Positions 1 to 5,619 are shown, counted from the first letter of the stretch. The stretch is DNA of 5,619 nucleotides from Alphaproteobacteria bacterium (GCA_028281075.1 JANQKO010000687.1:1-5619), one strand, 5' to 3'. Notes: generated by a model not told the origin, from the letters alone. A program made the numbers and translations.

Positions 1-149
1 CGGCCGGCCTGTCGGCCGACGACCTGCCGCTCGGCCTGCAGGTCCTGGCGCCGTCCTTCGACGAGGAAACCATGTTCCGGGTCGCCGGCGTGCTGGAGGA
101 GGCCGCCGGCTTCGACCGCGCGCCCGAGACCTGGTGGGGGGCGGCCTGA
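1..149 (+). CDS. gatA: Aspartyl/glutamyl-tRNA(Asn/Gln) amidotransferase subunit A, C-terminal end (partial)
   Basis: Only the last 48 codons are present, read from base 3 to the TGA at 147-149; the gene starts outside the window. GatA is the amidase-signature subunit of GatCAB. It hydrolyses glutamine and supplies ammonia for converting Glu-tRNA(Gln) or Asp-tRNA(Asn) to the correct amide form. The tail shows the usual end of the family: a DLPLGLQVLAP segment (the GLPxGxQ signature seen near the C-terminus of amidase-signature enzymes), then DEETMFRVAGVLEEAAGF and a closing ETWWGA. The Ser-Ser-Lys catalytic triad lies upstream, out of view. The identification rests on this tail together with the overlapping gatB directly downstream. 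The stop codon shares its last base with the gatB ATG (TGATG), which indicates translational coupling that would help keep the two subunits in balance. Confidence 0.93.
   Translation, partial: AGLSADDLPLGLQVLAPSFDEETMFRVAGVLEEAAGFDRAPETWWGAA
136..141 (+). promoter_or_regulatory. Probable ribosome binding site of gatB (G-run)
   Basis: A run of six G lies inside the end of gatA, 7 bases before the ATG at 149. It is a weak Shine-Dalgarno match, but it fits the ATG at 149 and not the in-frame GTG at 134, which would place the ribosome inside the run. It therefore supports the downstream start. Confidence 0.35.
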
Positions 150-1615
150 TGGTGGCGGGCAACGGCAATCTCATCGCCGGCGCCAGCGGCGACTGGGAGG
201 TCGTCATCGGCCTGGAGGTGCATGCCCAGGTCGTCTCCGAGGCCAAGCTGTTCTCGGGCGCGGCGACGGCCTTCGGCGCCGCGCCGAACAGCCAGGTCAG
301 CCTGGTCGACGCGGCCATGCCGGGCATGCTGCCGGTGATCAACGAGACTTGCGTCGAACAGGCCGTGCGCACGGGCCTGGGACTTAACGCCGAGATCAAC
401 CATTACTCGGTGTTCGACCGGAAGAACTATTTCTATCCCGACCTGCCGGCGGGCTATCAGATTTCGCAGTACAAGAACCCGATCGTCGGCCACGGCACCG
501 TCGTGCTGGACCTGCCGGACGGCGAGACGCGCGAGGTCGGCATCGAGCGCCTGCACCTGGAACAGGATGCCGGCAAGAGCCTGCACGACCAGCATCCGTC
601 GATGACGTATGTGGACCTGAACCGGGCCGGCGTGGCGCTGATGGAGATCGTCTCGCGGCCGGATCTCCGATCGTCCGAGGAAGCCGGCATCTACCTGCGC
701 AAGCTGCGGGCCATCCTGCGCTATCTCGGTACCTGCGACGGCAACATGGAAGAGGGCAGCATGCGCGCCGACGTCAACGTCTCGGTGCGCCGGCCCGGAG
801 AGCCGCTGGGCACGCGCTGCGAGATCAAGAACGTCAACTCGGTGCGCTTCGTGCAGCAGGCCATCGACTACGAGGCCCGCCGCCAGGTCGACGTCATCGA
901 GGACGGCGGCGGCATCGAGCAGGAGACGCGGCTGTTCGATACCGGCCGTGGCGAGACCCGGCCGATGCGGAGCAAGGAAGAGGCGCACGACTATCGCTAC
1001 TTCCCCGACCCGGACCTGCTGCCGCTGCAGTTGAGCCACGAGTTCGTCGACCGCATCCGCGCCTCGCTGCCGGAACTGCCGGACCAGAAGAAGCGGCGGT
1101 TCATGGACGAGATGGGCCTGTCCGCCTATGACGCCGGCGTGCTGGTGGCCGAACGCGAGACGGCCGAGTTCTTCGAGACCGTCGCCGCGGGGCGCGACGC
1201 CAAGACGGCCGCCAACTGGGTTATGGGCGACCTCTTCGGCCTGTTGAACAAGGCCGGCCTGACGATTACCGAGGCGCCGGTCGGCGCCGCGCAGCTCGGC
1301 GGCCTGCTGGACCTGATCGCCGACGGGACCATTTCGGGCCGGATCGCCAAGGACGTCTTCGTCGAGATGTTCGCGAGCGGCAGGGACGCCGATGTCATCG
1401 TCGACGAGAAGGGCCTGAAACAGGTCTCGGACACGGGCGAGATCGAAGGCCTGGTCGACCGGGTCATGGCCGAGAACGACGACAAGGTGGCGCAGTTCCG
1501 CGACGGCAAGGAGGCCGTGCTGGGCTGGTTCGTCGGCCAGGTCATGAAGGCGACCAAGGGCCAGGCCAACCCGAAGGTGGTGAACGAGGTGCTGCGCCGG
1601 AAGCTGGCGGGCTGA
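149..1615 (+). CDS. gatB: Aspartyl/glutamyl-tRNA(Asn/Gln) amidotransferase subunit B
   Basis: GatB binds the misacylated Glu-tRNA(Gln) or Asp-tRNA(Asn), phosphorylates the side-chain carboxylate with ATP, and completes the amidation with ammonia channelled from GatA in the cytosolic GatCAB complex. The 488-residue product has normal length and all landmarks. The catalytic GatB/E domain begins with DWEVVIGLEVHAQ (about 15-27). It continues with NSQVSLVDAAMPGMLP, the family signature YVDLNRAGVALMEIV (154-168), EEGSMRADVNVSVR (201-214), EIKNVNSVRF (225-234) and YFPDPDLLPL (284-293). A helical linker and the YqeY-like tail domain follow, ending in KGQANPKVVNEVLRRKL (470-486), which contacts tRNA in known structures. 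The ATG at 149 is preferred over the GTG at 134: it overlaps the gatA stop by one base and has a G-run at proper distance. No frameshift or missing motif is seen. Identification is secure. Confidence 0.98.
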   Translation: MVAGNGNLIAGASGDWEVVIGLEVHAQVVSEAKLFSGAATAFGAAPNSQVSLVDAAMPGMLPVINETCVEQAVRTGLGLNAEINHYSVFDRKNYFYPDLPAGYQISQYKNPIVGHGTVVLDLPDGETREVGIERLHLEQDAGKSLHDQHPSMTYVDLNRAGVALMEIVSRPDLRSSEEAGIYLRKLRAILRYLGTCDGNMEEGSMRADVNVSVRRPGEPLGTRCEIKNVNSVRFVQQAIDYEARRQVDVIEDGGGIEQETRLFDTGRGETRPMRSKEEAHDYRYFPDPDLLPLQLSHEFVDRIRASLPELPDQKKRRFMDEMGLSAYDAGVLVAERETAEFFETVAAGRDAKTAANWVMGDLFGLLNKAGLTITEAPVGAAQLGGLLDLIADGTISGRIAKDVFVEMFASGRDADVIVDEKGLKQVSDTGEIEGLVDRVMAENDDKVAQFRDGKEAVLGWFVGQVMKATKGQANPKVVNEVLRRKLAG

Positions 1616-1623
1616 ACGGCGTC

Positions 1624-2058
1624 GTGAGCGGGGACGCCGACCACCAGGCCATCCGGGCGTTCTTCGCCGAATGGGGCGGTTACGTGGCGGCCGTCGATTT
1701 CGAGGCGGCCCGGCCGCTGTTCGACGACGCCGTCATCGGCTTCGGCACCTTCATGGATACGGTCGTCGGCCTCGACAATCTGGAGCGCGGACAGTGGCGG
1801 TCGATCTGGCCGACCATCGAGGACTTCCGCTTCAACCTCGACAGCCTGAAATGCGTGGTCGCGCCCGACCGCCTGCTGGCCATGGGCGCGATCACCTGGC
1901 ATTCGACCGGCATCGCCGAGAACGGCGCGCGCTTCGACCGGCCCGGCCGCGCCACCGTCGTCTTCACGCGCGCCGACGTCAGCCAGCCGTGGCGTGGCGT
2001 GCACACGCATTTCTCCCTCAACCCCGGCACGCCGCAGCGTTCCTACGGCGGCGCCTGA
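1624..2058 (+). CDS. NTF2/SnoaL-like domain protein of unknown function
   Basis: This 144-residue protein has the length and layout of one nuclear transport factor 2 (SnoaL/DUF4440) cone fold. An N-terminal helix carries AIRAFFAEWGGYVAAVDFEAARPLF, where one turn is DxEAARPLF. The strand GFGTFMDTVVGLDNL follows, and the C-terminal strand contains WRGVHTHFSL with Trp123, His127 and His129. The family includes ketosteroid-isomerase-like and polyketide-cyclase-like enzymes as well as ligand-binding proteins with no known reaction, so no activity is claimed. The start is taken as GTG at 1624, 8 bases after the gatB stop; no good Shine-Dalgarno is visible, so expression by read-through from gatB and re-initiation is likely (inference). 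No signal peptide or membrane segment is present, so it is probably cytosolic. It may belong with the cupin, DUF3237 and hydrolase genes downstream, since all are small-molecule-type folds on the same strand. Confidence 0.82.
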   Translation: MSGDADHQAIRAFFAEWGGYVAAVDFEAARPLFDDAVIGFGTFMDTVVGLDNLERGQWRSIWPTIEDFRFNLDSLKCVVAPDRLLAMGAITWHSTGIAENGARFDRPGRATVVFTRADVSQPWRGVHTHFSLNPGTPQRSYGGA

Positions 2059-2069
2059 CGCGCTATACT
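2040..2069 (+). promoter_or_regulatory. Candidate sigma-70-type promoter before the cupin gene
   Basis: TATACT at 2064-2069 matches five of six positions of the -10 consensus and stands out in this GC-rich sequence. A poor -35 candidate, TTCCTA at 2040-2045 (three of six), sits 18 bases upstream. Transcription would start near 2076 and give a leader of about 26 bases containing the strong ribosome binding site. This is the largest same-strand gap in the window, which favours a promoter here, but the -35 half is weak. Confidence 0.35.
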
Positions 2070-2086
2070 CGCGCCCGATCGGCAAC

Positions 2087-2097
2087 GGGAGGGAGGA
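2087..2097 (+). promoter_or_regulatory. Strong Shine-Dalgarno of the cupin gene
   Basis: GGGAGGGAGGA ends 4 bases before the ATG at 2102. It is the best ribosome binding site in the window and fixes the cupin start at 2102 rather than at the in-frame upstream ATG at 1994, which lies within the preceding gene. Confidence 0.8.
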
Positions 2098-2101
2098 CGC
2101 G

Positions 2102-2533
2102 ATGAGCGTGGCGACAAGCGACGAAGCGCGCGGCGAGGCCACCATATCCGGCTGGCACAAGGGCAAGCTGCACATCAGTCACGACAGCGAGGAAGCCTAT
2201 GACGCGGGCCTGCGGGGCTATTTCGAGTACCGCGATCTCGGCATGGTCGAGGCCACGGGCGGCAAGATCCGGGCGCACGTGATCCGGCCGAACGCGCCAT
2301 GCAAGGAAGCGGGCGACCTGCACCACCACACGCTCGACTTCCAGATGGTCTATGTGCTGAAGGGCTGGGCGCGGGTCTATTTCGAGGGCACGGGCGAGGT
2401 CATGTTCAAGGAAGGCACCTGCATGTACCAGGAGCCGGGCATCCACCACCGCGTCATCGAATGGTCGGACGACTACACGGTCATCGAGATCACCAGCCCG
2501 GCCGATTTCGAGACCGTCTCGATCGCGCCCTGA
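2102..2533 (+). CDS. Single-domain cupin protein
   Basis: The 143-residue product is a small cytosolic cupin (double-stranded beta-helix). Cupin motif 1 is at about residues 71-88: GDLHHHTLDFQMVYVLKG, with His74 and His76 as the HxH pair. Motif 2 is at about 105-116: GTCMYQEPGIHH, with the PG turn and His115/His116. In the canonical motif 1 a glutamate follows the HxH pair; here that place is taken by Gln81, so metal binding, if any, would use an altered ligand set. The C-terminal part (EITSPADFETV) resembles many uncharacterised proteobacterial cupins that bind or transform small acids, but no substrate can be assigned. The start is set by the strong ribosome binding site. The gene lies 43 bases after the NTF2-like gene and 4 bases before the DUF3237 gene and is probably the first gene of its own transcript. 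It could be a dioxygenase, an isomerase or a non-catalytic ligand-binding protein. Confidence 0.9.
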   Translation: MSVATSDEARGEATISGWHKGKLHISHDSEEAYDAGLRGYFEYRDLGMVEATGGKIRAHVIRPNAPCKEAGDLHHHTLDFQMVYVLKGWARVYFEGTGEVMFKEGTCMYQEPGIHHRVIEWSDDYTVIEITSPADFETVSIAP

Positions 2534-2537
2534 CACC

Positions 2538-2996
2538 GTGCCGGCGCTGCGATCGGAATTCCTGTTCGAGCTGCGGATCGAGCTCGAGGGCTCGCATATC
2601 GTCGGCCGGACGCCCATGGGCTTGCGGCGCATGGACTATTTCACGGGCGGGCATGTGAAAGGACCGCGCGTCAACGGCGTTGTCCTGCCCGGCGGGTCGG
2701 ATGTCCTGACCGGCCGGGCCGACGGCGCCATGCTGCCGGACGTGCGGCTGACGGTCGAGACCGACGACGGCGCGCTGATCTATGTGAACTATCGCGGCAT
2801 CCGCCGCGGGCCCGAGGACGTGATGGCGCGCATCGCCGCCGGCGAGGACGTGCCGCCGGACTCCTACTATCTGCGCAACGCGCCGTTCTACGAGACCGCC
2901 GACGAACGCTATGCCTGGCTGAACGAGATCCTCTCGGTCGGCGTCGGCCGGCGGCTGCCGGGCGCGGCGGTCTATGACGTGTTCCGGATTCTCTGA
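2538..2996 (+). CDS. DUF3237 (UPF0311) family protein
   Basis: The 152-residue product matches the pattern of DUF3237/UPF0311 beta-barrel proteins. The N-terminus is LRSEFLFELRIEL. A glycine-rich middle contains VKGPRVNGVVLPGGSD (about 40-55), followed by RADGAMLPDVRLTVETDDGA and YVNYRGI. The C-terminal block is YYLRNAPFYET (110-120), then ERYAWLNEILSVGVGRR (123-139) and a final VYDVFRIL. The biochemical role of the family is not established; members often lie beside catabolic genes for organic acids or aromatic compounds, so a role in binding or converting a small molecule is plausible but inferred. The GTG at 2538 is chosen because the resulting N-terminus fits the family. The gene begins 4 bases after the cupin stop without a visible Shine-Dalgarno, so translation probably depends on ribosomes finishing the cupin gene. 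No signal peptide is seen. Confidence 0.9.
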   Translation: MPALRSEFLFELRIELEGSHIVGRTPMGLRRMDYFTGGHVKGPRVNGVVLPGGSDVLTGRADGAMLPDVRLTVETDDGALIYVNYRGIRRGPEDVMARIAAGEDVPPDSYYLRNAPFYETADERYAWLNEILSVGVGRRLPGAAVYDVFRIL

Positions 2997-2997
2997 C

Positions 2998-3864
2998 ATG
3001 GACGCGCCGGCCGGCATAACACCGCCCGAAATCGCCGCGCATATCGCGGACGGCGGGCAGCGCTACACCTCGCCCTGCGGTAACGGCCGCATGGTCTGGC
3101 ATGTCTGGGGAGAGGGACCGCCGCTGGTGCTGCTGCATGGCGGCTTCGGTTCGTGGATGCACTGGATCCGCAACGTCCTGCCGCTCAGCCTGCGTTACAC
3201 GGTGATCGCGGCCGACCTGCCGGGCCTCGGCGACTCGGACGAGGCCCCGGCCCCCTATACGGCGGAGAGCCTTGCCGACATCGTGGCGGCCGGCATCGAT
3301 GCCCGCGTGCCCCAGGGCCAGCGCTATCACCTCGTCGGCTTTTCCTTTGGCGGCCTGCTGGGTGGTCATGTCGCCGGCCTGCCGGGATCGCGGGCCGCCT
3401 CGCTGACGCTGGTCGGTCCCGGGGGACTGGGGCTGCGCCGAGGGCCGAACCCGGATCTGCGCAACTGGCGGCGGGCGGCGTCGGAGGCCGAGCGGGCGGA
3501 AATACAACGCCATAACCTCGCCGCCTTCATGATCGCCGAGCCATCGCGGGTCGACGACCTGGCGGTGCACGTGCAGATCGAGAACACGCGGCGCGGCCGC
3601 ACCCGCAGCCGGCCGATCGCCGTCACCGACACGCTGGCCCGGGCGCTGCCGCGCGTCACCGTGCCGGTCACGGCGATCTGGGGCGATCGGGACGTGACGG
3701 CGGCGCCCTATTTCGACGAGCGGAAATCGCTGCTGCGGTCGATACGGCCCGACAGCGGCTTCCACCTGATCCCGGGCGCCGGCCATTGGGTGCAGTACGA
3801 GGCGGCGGACCGGTTCAACGCGCTGCTGTTGGACGTGCTCGACCGGACGGCGTCGGGCGGATAG
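2998..3864 (+). CDS. Alpha/beta hydrolase
   Basis: The 288-residue product is a complete alpha/beta-hydrolase-fold enzyme of the MhpC/BphD-like size class. Visible landmarks are the oxyanion-hole segment LVLLHGGFGSW (about 43-53), the strand and turn VIAADLPGLGDSD (69-81), the nucleophile elbow GFSFGG with Ser116, the acid in WGDRD (Asp232) and the base in GAGHW (His263). The triad is therefore intact. A lid-like insert (about 145-215) is rich in Arg and Glu and contains HNLAAFMI. Hydrolysis of a C-C bond (meta-cleavage product), an ester, a lactone or an epoxide are all possible; the sequence does not decide between them. The ATG at 2998 begins one base after the DUF3237 stop, with no clear Shine-Dalgarno, so coupling is likely. 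In-frame codons upstream (from 2974) would overlap the DUF3237 gene and are not favoured. No signal peptide is seen. It is the last gene of the + strand cluster. Confidence 0.93.
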   Translation: MDAPAGITPPEIAAHIADGGQRYTSPCGNGRMVWHVWGEGPPLVLLHGGFGSWMHWIRNVLPLSLRYTVIAADLPGLGDSDEAPAPYTAESLADIVAAGIDARVPQGQRYHLVGFSFGGLLGGHVAGLPGSRAASLTLVGPGGLGLRRGPNPDLRNWRRAASEAERAEIQRHNLAAFMIAEPSRVDDLAVHVQIENTRRGRTRSRPIAVTDTLARALPRVTVPVTAIWGDRDVTAAPYFDERKSLLRSIRPDSGFHLIPGAGHWVQYEAADRFNALLLDVLDRTASGG

Positions 3865-3884
3865 GGACGGGCCGCGGAGCCTGG
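3865..3884. other. Convergent gene junction
   Basis: Only 20 bases separate the hydrolase stop (+ strand) from the GH84 stop (- strand). A perfect 5-base stem GCCTG/CAGGC with a 7-base loop spans 3879-3895, reaching into the last GH84 codons. It lacks a T-run on either side and is too short to be called a terminator with confidence. Transcripts from both sides are likely to overlap here. Confidence 0.5.
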
Positions 3885-4946
3885 TTAGGTCAGGCAGGCC
3901 GGATCGAAGGCATAGTCGCCGGCGAGCCAGCCCAGCACCTCGTCGGCGAGCGGATGGCCCCGGAAATCGCCGTAGCGGCCTTCGAGCGCCCGGCGTTCGG
4001 CGGCCGACAGTCGGTCGAGACCGGTTTCCTGAAACAAGGGCAGATCCCCCGCCACCGCCGCGCCAAGCTCGGCGCCGCACAGCGCGCGGCAGGCGTCGGC
4101 GAAGGACCGATCCGGATCGTAGGCGTCGCCGTGGCGGTAGCTGTCGGCGAGGCTGCGCAGCGGGATGCGCGACAGCCAGGCCTGGTTCATGGGATTGACG
4201 GCATGGCCGGCGAGGCGCTCGCGCAGCGCCGGTGGGCGGTCGCGGAACGGACCGATGTGCAGGAACGGGGCCATGGCCGCGCCGTCGTTGACGGGATAGT
4301 TGTCCCAGAGAAAGGGTTCACGGCCGAGTCGGGCGGCGACGTCGTCGAGGTGCGCGGACGGATAGCGGCGGGAGCAGACCTTCGGTCCGGTCCAGAAAAT
4401 GTCGATCCCGGGCGCCAGCAGCCGGCCGAGATCGTCGAGATAGCCCGCCGGCATGGGGCCGAACACCTTCTCCAGCACAGGATCGGCGCTGTAGTAGGTC
4501 GGGCAGACGATGATCCGACCGGCCGTGCTGGCGGCGCGGATATCGTCGACGATGGCGGCCTGCCGGGCGGCGAGCGCCGGCGTGTCGCCGCGCATGTCGT
4601 CGAACAGGACGCAGAGGATGTCCGGCTCGACCGCGTTCAGTTGCCGGACCCTGGCGCGGAGCGCGGCCGGGTCATGGGCGTCGTCGAGATGCAGCTCGAA
4701 CGGACTGAAGCCGAGCCCGAAACGCAGCCCCTTGGCGCGATAGCCGCGCGACAGCGCGGCGACCCGGGCGACGGTGTCGTCCGGCCAGGGCTCGCGCCAG
4801 CGCCGCCGCAGATGGCGGTCGTCCTTGGGCGCGTAGATGTAGAAGTCGAAGCCGAGGCCGGCGAGGAAATCGGCGTAGGCGGCGCGGTCAGGCCAGGACC
4901 ATGGCCTGCCGAAGAACCCCTCGATGACGCCGACGGCCCCGGTCAT
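3885..4946 (-). CDS. GH84 family beta-N-acetylglucosaminidase (O-GlcNAcase-like), single-domain
   Basis: GH84 enzymes remove beta-linked N-acetylglucosamine by substrate-assisted catalysis with a pair of aspartates. This 353-residue protein aligns by eye with the catalytic domain of human O-GlcNAcase from its sixth residue. It has GVIEGFFGRPW (6-16), YAPKDD with Lys41 (38-43), WRE (50-52), the catalytic pair in LFDD (Asp116-Asp117), CPTYY with Tyr152, FWTGPKV (184-190), WDNYPVND with Trp214, Asn216 and Asp221, and Asn251-Pro252. These correspond to the recognised sugar-binding residues, so it should be active. A helical tail (about 270-353) follows; carbohydrate-binding modules, signal peptide and membrane anchor are absent, suggesting a cytosolic enzyme. 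The ATG at 4946 is chosen because the homology starts at once and it overlaps the amidase stop by 4 bases (ATGA). The open frame continues upstream to 5444, but there it gives arginine-rich nonsense opposite the amidase frame. Hyaluronidase-type activity is the main alternative within the family. Confidence 0.94.
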   Translation of the reverse strand: MTGAVGVIEGFFGRPWSWPDRAAYADFLAGLGFDFYIYAPKDDRHLRRRWREPWPDDTVARVAALSRGYRAKGLRFGLGFSPFELHLDDAHDPAALRARVRQLNAVEPDILCVLFDDMRGDTPALAARQAAIVDDIRAASTAGRIIVCPTYYSADPVLEKVFGPMPAGYLDDLGRLLAPGIDIFWTGPKVCSRRYPSAHLDDVAARLGREPFLWDNYPVNDGAAMAPFLHIGPFRDRPPALRERLAGHAVNPMNQAWLSRIPLRSLADSYRHGDAYDPDRSFADACRALCGAELGAAVAGDLPLFQETGLDRLSAAERRALEGRYGDFRGHPLADEVLGWLAGDYAFDPACLT

Positions 4947-5619
4947 TGACCCTCGGACGACAGATAATCGTCGAGCCAGCGGGCCGTGCGCAGCAGGCGG
5001 GCATCGTCGCCCCGCCGGCCGACGAGCTGCGCGCCCATGGGCAGGCCGTTCCGCGCCGTCAGCACCGGCAGGGTGACGGCGGGCGTGCCGCAGAAGGTCC
5101 ACAGGCTGTTGAAGGCCGGATCGCCGGTGCTGTCGAGGCCGGACAGCGCCGGGCCGGCGGCGGCCGGGGTCAGGATCGCGTCGAAGCGATCGAAGATCTC
5201 GTCGAGGCCTTGATTGAGGACCGCCGGCCCGTCGCGGGACATGAGATAGTCGCGGGCCGAAATCTGTCTCGCCTCGTCCAGCAGGCTCTGCATCGTCGGG
5301 CTGAGGCGGTCGCGGCCGCGCCGCTCGTAGGCGGCGTAGTTCTTGCCCATCTCGGCAAGGAACGTGAACCGGTGCTGGGCCAGCGCCTCGGCGAAGGGCG
5401 GCGGCAGCTCGACCGCGGCGCACCGCGCGCCGAGCGTCTCGCAAAGGTTCGCGAAGGCGTCGGCCGTGTCCGGCGCCGCCATGTCCCAGGCCGGCTGGCG
5501 CACGAAGGCCAGCGACGGGGCCACGGGCGGCGCGGTCCGGCCGATCTCCAGCAGGCGCGGCGCCGGCCGAACCGAGGTCGCGGGGTCGTCCGGGTCATGG
5601 CCGAACAGCGCGTCGGCCA
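4943..5619 (-). CDS. Amidase-signature family amidase, C-terminal part (partial)
   Basis: The frame is open from the right window edge to the TGA at 4945-4943, giving 224 whole codons of a 5'-truncated gene. A GTG at 5524 is internal: the upstream codons still read as family sequence, with ADALFGHDPDDPATS near the edge. Further landmarks are LAFVRQPAWD, RDGPAVLNQGLDEIFDRFDAILTPAAAGPAL (only its DAILTP core is diagnostic), NSLWTFCGTPAVTLPV and GLPMGAQLVGRRGDDARLL close to the end. These are typical of the second half of amidase-signature enzymes, which hydrolyse amides with a Ser-cisSer-Lys triad that here lies outside the window. The substrate is unknown; it is not the GatA of this locus, whose C-terminus is seen at the left edge and differs. 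The stop overlaps the GH84 start by 4 bases, so the two are almost surely one operon. Its promoter is outside the window. Confidence 0.93.
   Translation of the reverse strand, partial: ADALFGHDPDDPATSVRPAPRLLEIGRTAPPVAPSLAFVRQPAWDMAAPDTADAFANLCETLGARCAAVELPPPFAEALAQHRFTFLAEMGKNYAAYERRGRDRLSPTMQSLLDEARQISARDYLMSRDGPAVLNQGLDEIFDRFDAILTPAAAGPALSGLDSTGDPAFNSLWTFCGTPAVTLPVLTARNGLPMGAQLVGRRGDDARLLRTARWLDDYLSSEGQ
4950..4954 (-). promoter_or_regulatory. Probable ribosome binding site of the GH84 gene
   Basis: On the minus strand GAGGG lies only 3 bases before the ATG at 4946, inside the last codons of the amidase gene. The spacing is shorter than usual, so the 4-base overlap with the amidase stop probably matters more for initiation. 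It supports the 4946 start over longer readings. Confidence 0.4.

Noticed and set aside
134..148. GTG at 134 as the gatB start.
   Set aside because: It would add five residues (GGG-rich), deepen the overlap with gatA and sit next to the probable ribosome binding site; the ATG at 149 fits better.
1126..2175. A 349-codon open frame on the minus strand opposite gatB and the NTF2-like gene.
   Set aside because: No domain or start signal; composition changes as expected for the reverse frame of real genes beneath it.
3879..3895. Small inverted repeat GCCTG/CAGGC between the convergent genes as a bidirectional terminator.
   Set aside because: A 5-base stem without a T-run is expected by chance in GC-rich DNA.
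2671..4080. A 469-codon open frame on the minus strand across DUF3237, hydrolase and GH84 genes.
   Set aside because: Its product is arginine/proline-rich and low in complexity without a recognisable domain. It runs through three genes with clear homology and is a typical product of GC-rich codon use with few stop codons in other frames.
3786..4949. A 387-codon open frame on the plus strand, antisense to the GH84 gene.
   Set aside because: Rich in Gly, Ala, Arg and Val with no family features, fully opposite a well-supported GH84 gene; a GC-driven shadow.
4947..5444. Upstream extension of the GH84 frame by 166 codons, which would give a fused 519-residue protein.
   Set aside because: This stretch is in a different frame from the amidase gene, which has clear family sequence; the extension reads as Arg/Pro-rich nonsense. 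GH84 homology begins right after the ATG at 4946.
4943..5524. Amidase read as a complete 193-residue gene starting with GTG at 5524.
   Set aside because: The frame stays open to the window edge and the extra codons still resemble amidase sequence, so this is the interior of a longer gene, not a truncated one.

Overview
The window is very GC-rich DNA, with nearly every third codon position G or C. It is packed with genes and carries a gatA-gatB pair whose protein sequence is of the alphaproteobacterial type. This suggests a free-living alphaproteobacterium, perhaps of the Rhodospirillales kind; that placement is inferred from style and protein similarity, not from a marker tree. Seven genes are seen: five complete, and one cut by each window edge. 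No RNA gene, mobile element, CRISPR array or long repeat was found. The only gaps are short: 8, 43, 4, 1 and 20 bases.

Left part, + strand (1-1615): the last 48 codons of gatA, overlapping by one base with a complete gatB. Both are subunits of the aspartyl/glutamyl-tRNA amidotransferase GatCAB, a core translation enzyme.

Middle part, + strand (1624-3864): four small genes in a row, almost without spacers. They encode an NTF2/SnoaL-like protein, a single-domain cupin, a DUF3237 (UPF0311) beta-barrel protein and an alpha/beta hydrolase with an intact Ser-Asp-His triad. The only spacer that could hold a promoter lies before the cupin gene; it has a TATACT box and a strong Shine-Dalgarno sequence. 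The DUF3237 and hydrolase genes lack a clear ribosome binding site and probably depend on translational coupling. The gene mix looks like a small-molecule catabolic or detoxification module, but the substrate cannot be read from the sequence.

Right part, - strand (3885-5619): reading leftwards, an amidase-signature enzyme (its N-terminal part lies outside the window) overlaps by 4 bases a gene for a short, one-domain GH84 enzyme. That enzyme resembles the catalytic domain of O-GlcNAcase and keeps all recognised catalytic and sugar-binding residues. This pair converges on the hydrolase gene with only 20 bases between stop codons. It is the most interesting part of the window: an apparently cytosolic GH84 enzyme without a signal peptide, translationally coupled to an amidase.
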